A stretch of 64,000 nt of DNA from Streptomyces scabichelini (GTDB lineage: Bacteria; Actinomycetota; Actinomycetes; Streptomycetales; Streptomycetaceae): positions 20,769 to 84,768 of the forward strand of contig NZ_JAAKZY010000015.1 in assembly GCF_011045015.1 (NCBI RefSeq). Reading direction: 5' to 3'. Under the pieces are notes generated by a model that worked only from the letters and a program-made list of their open reading frames with translations, was not told where the DNA came from and ran no database searches. This document shows, piece by piece, positions 58,163-64,000 of this stretch. Every line of letters starts with the position of its first letter. Position 1 is the stretch's first letter. The position numbers and the translations under genes are program-made.

Positions 58163-58185
58163 TTGTCAGTGGTGCGCCGTACGGT
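58163..58185 (+). promoter_or_regulatory. RecA-independent DNA-damage promoter of ogt
   Basis: TTGTCAGTG (58163-58171), 8 nt, TACGGT (58180-58185), then 7 nt to the ATG at 58193: an exact match to TTGTCRGTG-N8-TANNNT with the same geometry as uvrB. Confidence 0.8.
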
Positions 58186-58192
58186 GGAGCGC

Positions 58193-58747
58193 ATGGACAG
58201 CCATGGGCAGAACGAGCAGCAGGTGGTGTGGGCCGTGGTCGGCAGCGACATCGGTCCGCTGCTGCTGGCCGCGACCGGCGAAGGCCTGGTCAACGTCGTC
58301 TTCCACGCCACGGAGGCGATCCGCGACAAGGCGCTCGACCGGCTGGGATCCCGGCTCGGTGCCGAGCCCGTCGAAGCGCCCGAGTCCCCGCTGCTGGCGG
58401 AGGCGATACGTCAGGTCGAGGCGTACTTCGCGGGTGAGCGGCGTGACTTCCGGTTGCCGCTGGACTGGTCCCTGATCTCCGGGTTCAACCGCCAGGTGCT
58501 GCATGAGCTGGCATCCGGTGTTCCGTACGGGACGGTCGTGGGGTACGGCGACCTGGCCGGCCGGGTCGGTCAGCCGGGCGCGGCCCAGGCCGTGGGAATG
58601 GCCATGGGCGCCAATCCGCTGCCGGTCGTCGTGCCGTGCCACCGGGTCGTCGAGAGCGACGGTGGCATCGGCGGATTCGGGGGCGGCCTGGAGACGAAGC
58701 GGAAGCTGCTGGCGTTGGAAGGGGTGCTGCCGGAGCCGTTGTTCTGA
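58193..58747 (+). CDS. ogt: Methylated-DNA-protein-cysteine methyltransferase
   Basis: This suicide enzyme removes alkyl groups from O6-alkylguanine. The 184-aa protein has the C-terminal helix-turn-helix and active site: YGTVVGYGDLAGRVGQPGAAQAVGMAMGANPLPVVVPCHRVV (in outline), with acceptor Cys in PCHRV (about residue 149) and the Asn hinge in GANPLP. Start ATG 58193 (MDSHGQNEQQ) is 7 nt after the predicted -10, so a leaderless transcript is likely and no ribosome-binding site is needed. It fits a damage regulon with the three uvr genes. Confidence 0.95.
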   Translation: MDSHGQNEQQVVWAVVGSDIGPLLLAATGEGLVNVVFHATEAIRDKALDRLGSRLGAEPVEAPESPLLAEAIRQVEAYFAGERRDFRLPLDWSLISGFNRQVLHELASGVPYGTVVGYGDLAGRVGQPGAAQAVGMAMGANPLPVVVPCHRVVESDGGIGGFGGGLETKRKLLALEGVLPEPLF

Positions 58748-58785
58748 GGGTGTCCCGAGTCGGGAACAGGGGGGAGACTGCGGCC

Positions 58786-58839
58786 GTGACCACATCCTTC
58801 ACACGTGTGCGTGCATCCGACACGGTGCCTTCGCCGTGA
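58786..58839 (+). CDS. Putative 17-codon leader ORF coupled to the MFS gene
   Basis: GTG 58786 has a strong GGGGGGAG about 9 nt upstream, while the MFS GTG 58836 has none. The ORF ends TGA (58837-58839), overlapping the MFS start as GTGA. The peptide is VTTSFTRVRASDTVPSP. It probably delivers ribosomes to the MFS start; an attenuator role is possible. Confidence 0.5.
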   Translation: MTTSFTRVRASDTVPSP

Positions 58840-60143
58840 CCGCCGTCGAGCGGCACGTCACCGTGCCTGTCGACGCGGACGCGATTCCGGCGCTGCGACG
58901 CCGTATCTCCGCTGTGCTCATCGCCAGTCAGATCCTCGGCGGGCTGGGCGTCGCCACCGGCATCGCGCTCGCCGTCGTGCTGGCCGAGGAGATCGGCGGC
59001 ACCGAGTCGCTTGCCGGACTCGCGCCCACCGCGACGGTTACGGGGACGGCGGTGCTCTCCGTGCCGCTGGCCGCGCTGATGACCGCGCGCGGTCGCCGCC
59101 CGGGGCTCGCCCTGGCGTATCTCATCGGCGCCGTGGGCGCGAGCATCGTCGTGGTCGCCGCGGCTGTCGGCAACTTTCCGCTGCTGCTGCTCGGCATGGC
59201 GGCGTTCGGCGCGGCCTCGTCGGCGAATCTTCAGGCACGGTTTGCGGCCGCCGACCTCGCCGAGCCCCAGCGACGGGCCAGGGCCATCTCGAACGTCGTC
59301 TGGGCCACCACGATCGGTGCGGTCCTCGGTCCCAACATCGCCGCGCCCGCGGGTCGCAGCGTCTCCGGGCTCGGCATACCGCAGGCGGCGGGTCCTTTCG
59401 TATGGGCGGCCGGAGTCTTCCTCATCTCGGCGCTCCTGGTCGCGGTGCTGCTGCGGCCCGATCCGCTGCTCACCGCCCGCGCGCTCGCGCCGGTCGAGGA
59501 CCAGTCCGCCGACGCGCGCTCGATCCGGGCCGGGCTGGCCGCCGTGCGGGCCTCGCCGCGCGCCCGGCTCGCCCTGGTGACAGTGGCCGTCTCGCACACG
59601 GCGATGGTCTCGGTCATGTCGATGACGCCGGTCGACCTCGATCACCACGGCGCGAGCATCGATCTGATCGGGCTGGTCATCAGCGGCCATATCGCGGGCA
59701 TGTACGCGTTCTCACCGGTCATGGGCCGGCTGTCGGACCGGCTCGGGCGTCTCTCCGTGATAGGCCTCGCCGTCGGGCTGCTCGCCTGCGCGGCGCTGGT
59801 CGCGGGTACCGCGGGCGGCAGTCACGCGCAGAGCGCCGCCGGGCTCTTCCTGCTGGGCCTCGGCTGGTCGGCCGGCCTCGTCTCGGGCTCCGCGCTCCTC
59901 ACGGACTCCGTGCCCCAGCCCGCGCGCGCCGCCGCACAGGGGCTGTCCGACCTGACCATGAACACCGCGGCGGGCGTCGGCGGCGCGGCCTCGGGTCTCA
60001 TCGTCGCGCAGGCGAGCTACGGCTGGCTGAATCTCATCGCCGCCTGTCTGTTGCTGCCGCTCGGCGCCCTGGCGCTGTTCACTCGGGGCAAGCGCGGCGC
60101 GGCGCAGGCGATATCGGAAGGGCCCCGGGACACCGACGCCTGA
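58836..60143 (+). CDS. MFS transporter (DHA-type, 12 TM)
   Basis: A 435-aa permease with about 12 hydrophobic helices beginning AVLIASQILGGLGVATGIALAVVLAEEIGG. The loop 2-3 segment (ALMTARGRRPGLAL) is a degenerate version of the MFS GxLaDrxGRrxxL motif, and the loop 8-9 segment GRLSDRLGRLSVIG is closer to consensus. Drug-efflux-type MFS proteins look like this; the substrate is unknown. Start GTG 58836 is inferred from overlap with the 17-codon leader ORF; longer readings run through ogt in another frame. Confidence 0.85.
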   Translation: MTAVERHVTVPVDADAIPALRRRISAVLIASQILGGLGVATGIALAVVLAEEIGGTESLAGLAPTATVTGTAVLSVPLAALMTARGRRPGLALAYLIGAVGASIVVVAAAVGNFPLLLLGMAAFGAASSANLQARFAAADLAEPQRRARAISNVVWATTIGAVLGPNIAAPAGRSVSGLGIPQAAGPFVWAAGVFLISALLVAVLLRPDPLLTARALAPVEDQSADARSIRAGLAAVRASPRARLALVTVAVSHTAMVSVMSMTPVDLDHHGASIDLIGLVISGHIAGMYAFSPVMGRLSDRLGRLSVIGLAVGLLACAALVAGTAGGSHAQSAAGLFLLGLGWSAGLVSGSALLTDSVPQPARAAAQGLSDLTMNTAAGVGGAASGLIVAQASYGWLNLIAACLLLPLGALALFTRGKRGAAQAISEGPRDTDA

Positions 60144-60316
60144 GAGCACTTTGTCGATCACCTGGCGACGAGAACCGTCCAGCGCAGCCTCGCCCCGCCG
60201 TCGTACGAACATGCCTGCCGCCGAGGGTGGCCGGAATGCTGCGGCGGTAGCAGACTCGACCTTGCGCACAGCCACTGGCATCCGAAGTAACGGAGCCGAA
60301 GGGACGGCGATCACTC

Positions 60317-61543
60317 ATGAGCGGAAACAGGGCAGTCGCGTACGTCAAACCGGGCGCGGTGGAAGTCACGACCATCGACTACCCGACGCTGGAGCTCCAG
60401 GACGGGCCGGGGGTGACACCGGACAACGTCGGCCGCAAATGCCGGCACGGTGTCCTCCTCAAGGTGCTCGCCAGCAACATCTGCGGCAGCGACCAGCACA
60501 TGGTGCGCGGCCGCACGACGGCACCCGAGGGGCTTGTCCTCGGGCACGAAATCACGGGAGAGGTCGTCGAGCGGGGCCCGGACGTCGAGTACGTCGAGGT
60601 CGGGGACATCGTCTCGGTGCCCTTCAACATCGCCTGCGGGCGGTGTCGCAACTGCAAGGAGCGCAAGACCGGGATCTGCCTGAACGTCAACCCGGCCCGC
60701 CCCGGAGCGGCTTATGGCTATGTCGACATGGGCGGCTGGGTCGGCGGCCAGGCGGAGTACGCCATGGTTCCGTACGCGGACTTCAACCTGCTGCGGTTCC
60801 CGGACCGGGACCAGGCACGCGAGAAGCTCCTCGACCTGACGATGCTGTCGGACATCTTCCCGACCGGCTTCCACGGCGCCGTCACCGCTGGCACCGAGGT
60901 CGGCTCGACGGTATACGTCGCCGGGGCGGGGCCCGTAGGTCTCGCCGCCGCGGCGTCGGCGCAGCTCCTGGGCGCGGCCGTCGTCATCGTCGGTGACCTG
61001 AACGCCGAACGCCTCGCGCAGGCCAGGAGTTTCGGCTGCGAGACGGTCGACGTGAGCCAGGGCGACGTGGGCGAGCAGGTGGAGCAGATCCTGGGCGAGC
61101 CGGAGGTGGACGCGGCCGTCGACGCGGTCGGCTTCGAGGCACGGGCCCATGGACCCAACGCCCCGGAGGCACCCGCAACGGTCCTCAACTCGCTGATGGG
61201 CATCACGCGCGCGGGTGGGGCGCTGGGCATCCCAGGCCTGTACGTCACGGATGATCCCGGAGGCGTCGACCAGGACGCGAGGACCGGGACACTGAAGGTA
61301 CGGCTCGGCCTGGGGTGGGCGAAGAGTCATCGCTTCACCACGGGTCAGTGCCCGGTGATGCAGTACCACCGCGGGCTGATGATGGCGATCCTGCACGAGC
61401 GTGTGCACATCGCCAAGGCCGTCAACGCGACGGTGATCAGCCTGGAGGACGCGCCACGCGGCTACGCCGAGTTCGATCAGGGCGCCAGCCGCAAGTACGT
61501 CCTGAATCCACACGGGGTACTGGACGCCGTGCAGCCCGTCTGA
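60317..61543 (+). CDS. fdhA: Formaldehyde dehydrogenase, glutathione-independent type (zinc ADH family)
   Basis: A 408-aa zinc-dependent medium-chain dehydrogenase resembling Pseudomonas formaldehyde dismutase/dehydrogenase, with tightly bound NAD. Catalytic zinc ligands lie in SNICGSDQHMVRGR (Cys near 46) and LVLGHEITGEV. The structural zinc loop is CGRCRNCKERKTGIC. The Rossmann motif is VYVAGAGPVGLAAAASAQLLGAAVV (in outline, ~195), and the family-specific segment LTMLSDIFPTGFHGAVTA is present. ATG 60317. The 173 bp upstream show no gene. Formaldehyde is the most likely substrate, but other aldehydes are possible. Confidence 0.9.
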   Translation: MSGNRAVAYVKPGAVEVTTIDYPTLELQDGPGVTPDNVGRKCRHGVLLKVLASNICGSDQHMVRGRTTAPEGLVLGHEITGEVVERGPDVEYVEVGDIVSVPFNIACGRCRNCKERKTGICLNVNPARPGAAYGYVDMGGWVGGQAEYAMVPYADFNLLRFPDRDQAREKLLDLTMLSDIFPTGFHGAVTAGTEVGSTVYVAGAGPVGLAAAASAQLLGAAVVIVGDLNAERLAQARSFGCETVDVSQGDVGEQVEQILGEPEVDAAVDAVGFEARAHGPNAPEAPATVLNSLMGITRAGGALGIPGLYVTDDPGGVDQDARTGTLKVRLGLGWAKSHRFTTGQCPVMQYHRGLMMAILHERVHIAKAVNATVISLEDAPRGYAEFDQGASRKYVLNPHGVLDAVQPV

Positions 61544-61563
61544 GGCCGAGGTCCAGAAAAATC

Positions 61564-61605
61564 CAGAAGAGGGGTGTCCACGCGCGCGTGGACACCCCTC
61601 TTCTG
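61564..61605. terminator. 42-bp perfect palindrome between fdhA and the VOC gene
   Basis: CAGAAGAGGGGTGTCCACGC (61564-61583) begins a perfect 42-bp palindrome ending at 61605 (centre CGCG). As RNA it folds into a stem of about 19 bp, a bidirectional terminator for the convergent genes. Confidence 0.9.
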
Positions 61606-61616
61606 CTACCTGAGAG

Positions 61617-62045
61617 CTACTCGTAGTGCCGTGCCTCGAAGATGTTTCCGTCCGGATCCCGGAAGTAGAAGCTGCGCTTGGCCATTCCGCGGGCGCCGAA
61701 GGCGTCGTACGAGAAGTCCGAGACGGGGACGGCCCGCTCCTCCAGACGAGCGCGGAGCGCGTCGAAGTCCTCACTGCGGAGGGACAGGCATACGTGGTTG
61801 ACCGGGTGGCCCGCGCTGTCGGCCGCCCCGGGGACGGCATCCATGCGTGCGGCCAGCGGGAGGGGCGCGAGGTCGAAAATGGTCTCCTCATTGAGGCGTA
61901 CGGAGGGGAACGATGCCGTCCCCGCGGCGAATTCGGTGACCCTGAGAGGCTCCAGGCCGAGCGTCTTCTCGTAGAAGTCGGCCGAGGCGACGGGATCGCG
62001 CACCCAGAGGACGACATGGTCGAGACGTGTCGAGTTGTCCGTCAT
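61617..62045 (-). CDS. VOC-family (glyoxalase/dioxygenase-fold) protein
   Basis: A 142-aa vicinal-oxygen-chelate protein. The N-terminal LDHVVLWVRDPVASADFYEKTLGLEP (first metal ligand His10), NHVCLSLRSEDFDALRARL (second ligand His) and RSFYFRDPDGNIFEARHYE (C-terminal Glu) match small glyoxalase/bleomycin-resistance-like enzymes. The substrate cannot be inferred. Start ATG 62045 (MTDNSTRLDH); the GGGAGG directly before it is unusually close for a ribosome-binding site, so the start is less certain. Divergent from psuG. Confidence 0.85.
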   Translation of the reverse strand: MTDNSTRLDHVVLWVRDPVASADFYEKTLGLEPLRVTEFAAGTASFPSVRLNEETIFDLAPLPLAARMDAVPGAADSAGHPVNHVCLSLRSEDFDALRARLEERAVPVSDFSYDAFGARGMAKRSFYFRDPDGNIFEARHYE

Positions 62046-62146
62046 CCTCCCAGGTTGCTGCCCCCTTCCGGCGTGCCGCAAGGGTTTGGCCGGGTGCGCC
62101 GCTCGCCAGGGATGATGGGGAGAGCCGACAGACAGGAGGCAGGCGC

Positions 62147-63052
62147 GTGCTGGTGGTGTCCGAAGAGGTACGGGAAGCGCTCACCGCGCGTCGACCGGTG
62201 GTGGCCCTCGAGTCCACGATCATCGCCCACGGGCTGCCGCGCCCGCGCAACCTACAGGTAGCACTGGAGCTGGAGGAGACCGTACGCCAGGAGGGTGCCG
62301 TCCCCGCGACGATCGCCGTCCTGGACGGGCAGCCGCGGGTGGGCCTCGACAAGGAGCAGCTGGAACGGGTCGCGAACGAGGACGGCATCCGCAAGCTCGG
62401 TCATCGTGATCTGCCGCTCGCCGTCGCCACGGGGGCGAGCGGAGCGACGACGGTGTCCGCGACGGCGCTGCTGGCCGCCCGGGCGGGCGTCCGGGTGTTC
62501 GCGACGGGTGGCCTCGGTGGTGTGCACCGGGAGTGGACGGTGACCCAGGACGAGTCCGCCGACCTGGGACTTCTCGCACGTACCCGGATCACGGTGGTGT
62601 GCGCGGGGGTGAAGTCCATCCTGGACGTGCCGGCGACCCTGCAGCGTCTGGAGACGCTGGGCGTCGCGGTCGCCGGGTACGCGACGGCGAACTTTCCCGG
62701 CTTCTATCTGTCCGACTCGGGACATCCAGTGGACTGGACGTTGAAGTCACCTGCCGAGGTCGCGGCTGTCATGCGCGCGCAGGACACGCTCGACGGGCCC
62801 GAGTCGGCCCTGATCGTCGCCAATCCCGTGCCCGAGGCGGAGCAGCTCGATCCCGAGCTCCACGCGCGCGTGCTCACCGACGCGCTGCACGTGTGCGAGG
62901 CGGAGGGGGTGACCGGCCAGGCGGTCACGCCGTTCCTGCTCGACTATCTGGTGCGGCACACCGACGGGGCGTCACTGAGCGCCAATCTGGCGGCCGTACG
63001 CGGCAATGTACGGCTCGCGGGGCGGATCGCGGCGGCCTGGGCCAGATCTTGA
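62147..63052 (+). CDS. psuG: Pseudouridine-5'-phosphate glycosidase
   Basis: PsuG reversibly splits pseudouridine 5'-P into uracil and ribose 5-P, cleaving the C-glycosidic bond. The 301-aa protein has PVVALESTIIAHGLPRPRN (Glu and His of the active site, about residues 17-35), GATTVSATALLAARAGVRVFATGGLGGVHR (in outline), CAGVKSILDVPATLQRLETLGV with the catalytic Lys, and LTDALHVCEAEGVTGQAVTPFLLDYL near the end. GTG 62147 follows AGGAGG by 7 nt. It is coupled to a PfkB kinase that makes its substrate. Confidence 0.95.
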   Translation: MLVVSEEVREALTARRPVVALESTIIAHGLPRPRNLQVALELEETVRQEGAVPATIAVLDGQPRVGLDKEQLERVANEDGIRKLGHRDLPLAVATGASGATTVSATALLAARAGVRVFATGGLGGVHREWTVTQDESADLGLLARTRITVVCAGVKSILDVPATLQRLETLGVAVAGYATANFPGFYLSDSGHPVDWTLKSPAEVAAVMRAQDTLDGPESALIVANPVPEAEQLDPELHARVLTDALHVCEAEGVTGQAVTPFLLDYLVRHTDGASLSANLAAVRGNVRLAGRIAAAWARS

Positions 63053-63069
63053 CCGGGCCGGGTGGACGC

Positions 63070-64000
63070 GTGGCCGGGGCGGGTGAGGGCGTAAGGGAGC
63101 CGGGCTGGGACGGGACGAGCCCGGTTCGTCGTGACGGGGCCCTTCTTGTCGTCGGTGACGTCGTCACGGACGTCGTCGCCCGGTACCGCGGACCGCTCGC
63201 TTCGGGCACCGACACGTCCGCCGCCATCCGCACCGTGCCCGGCGGCGCCGGCGCCAACGTCGCGTGCTGGGCGGCCCATTGGGGCTGTGGGGATGTGCGG
63301 CTCCTCGGCCGGGTAGGCGCCGACACTGCCGCGTGGCACGAGCGCGAACTGACCGCTTCAGGGGTGCGTCCCCACCTGGTCGTCGATCCCGTGGCGCCGA
63401 CGGGGACGGTGATCTGCCTGGTGGACACGGATGCTTCGGCGGAGCGGACGTTCCTCACGGACAGCGGCGCTTCCCTGCGGCTCGACCCCGACGACTGGTC
63501 GCCGTCGCTGCTCGACGGTGTCGCGTGGCTGCACCTGTCGGGCTATCTGTTCTTCTCCGAGCCGTGCCGGGCGCTGGTGGCGGTGGTTCTGGAAGCGGCA
63601 CGCGCGCGTGGTGTGCCGGTGAGTCTGGATCCCGCGTCGGCGGGGTTTCTCTCGGAGCTGGGTGTGGACCGTTTCCTCACCCTCGCCGAGGGGGTCGGCG
63701 TACTGCTGCCGAGCCGGGACGAGGCCTGCCTGCTGACCGGGCTGCCCGATCCGGCGGACGCGGCGGCCAAGTTGAGCCGCCATGTCCCGCTGGTGGTGGT
63801 CAAGCAAGGCGGCGCCGGGGCCCTCGTGGCCGAGTCGGGTGCCGTACGGGCCCACGTCCCGGCGACACCCGCGGCCCCCGTGGACACGACGGGAGCCGGG
63901 GACGCTTTCACCGGCGCCTTCCTGGCTGCTCTGCTCTCGGGGAGCCTGCCCGGGGAGGCGGCGGCAGAGGGGTGTCGAGCGGGGGCACGGGCGGTGGAGC
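63070..64000 (+). CDS. psuK: PfkB-family kinase, probably pseudouridine kinase (3' end outside window)
   Basis: About 310 codons of a ribokinase-fold enzyme are visible with no stop before the window ends. Motifs: LLVVGDVVTDVVARYRGPL, VPGGAGANVACWAAHWG (substrate side), VSLDPASAGFL, VLLPSRDEACLLTGLPD and the anion-hole/catalytic DTTGAGDAFTGAF. Adjacent psuG points to pseudouridine phosphorylation; other PfkB substrates cannot be excluded. The start is uncertain: GTG 63070 (VAGAGEGVREPG) or TTG 63049, which would overlap the psuG stop as TTGA. Confidence 0.85.
   Translation, partial: MAGAGEGVREPGWDGTSPVRRDGALLVVGDVVTDVVARYRGPLASGTDTSAAIRTVPGGAGANVACWAAHWGCGDVRLLGRVGADTAAWHERELTASGVRPHLVVDPVAPTGTVICLVDTDASAERTFLTDSGASLRLDPDDWSPSLLDGVAWLHLSGYLFFSEPCRALVAVVLEAARARGVPVSLDPASAGFLSELGVDRFLTLAEGVGVLLPSRDEACLLTGLPDPADAAAKLSRHVPLVVVKQGGAGALVAESGAVRAHVPATPAAPVDTTGAGDAFTGAFLAALLSGSLPGEAAAEGCRAGARAVE

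Overview
The window is high-GC DNA from a Streptomyces chromosome, from the conserved core rather than an island. This rests on very high third-position GC, frequent GTG/TTG starts, ATGA/GTGA stop-start overlaps, long antisense shadow frames, Actinobacteria-specific genes (WhiA, RbpA, OpcA, mycothiol-type enzymes) and a gene order that, from memory, follows the S. coelicolor stretch around whiA and glpQ2. I saw no tRNA, rRNA, CRISPR array, transposase, integrase or origin.

Layout. 1-1.9 kb: start of sufB behind its Fe-S repressor sufR. 2-8.4 kb: ABC-2 exporter, heme A synthase (ctaA), nucleotidyltransferase, amidohydrolase, small hypothetical and heme O synthase (ctaB). 8.8-15.7 kb: pentose phosphate operon tkt-tal-zwf-opcA-pgl. 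15.8-18 kb: DUF2087 regulator and pgi. 18.4-22.4 kb: rbpA, then gap-pgk-tpiA-secG. 22.6-31 kb: secreted M14 carboxypeptidase, then the coupled operon uvrC-rapZ-yvcK-whiA. 31-37 kb: a sensory locus with a LuxR-type response regulator, a histidine kinase coupled to a solute-binding lipoprotein, and a stand-alone receiver. 37-41.7 kb: HTH regulator, LacI repressor with a four-unit operator array, sugar kinase, second HTH regulator, YceI protein. 41.8-46.4 kb: uvrA, a mycothiol-dependent isomerase-like protein and an MBL-fold hydrolase. 46.7-49.7 kb: aroQ, LD-carboxypeptidase, MFS transporter. 49.8-53.8 kb: terC behind a structured leader, a TerD/FtsK-like fusion and terD. 53.9-64 kb: uvrB, MHYT protein, glpQ-like phosphodiesterase, ogt, MFS transporter, fdhA, VOC protein, psuG and the start of psuK.

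How the parts work together. Central carbon metabolism dominates 8.8-22.4 kb. DNA repair is the second theme: uvrA, uvrB, uvrC and ogt share one promoter pattern, TGTCA-N11-TANNNT, which matches the RecA-independent (RecA-NDp/PafBC) damage promoter of actinobacteria. In uvrB, uvrC and ogt the ATG lies exactly 7 nt after the -10, predicting leaderless mRNAs.

The most interesting unexplained items are: (1) a solute-binding lipoprotein/histidine kinase/response regulator locus with a shared palindrome (core GGCTAGC) and a receiver gene carrying a TTA codon; (2) short tandem duplications at or near the stop codons of eight genes, one expanded into a 31-codon bridging ORF with a hairpin; (3) a terC leader able to sequester its own Shine-Dalgarno sequence.
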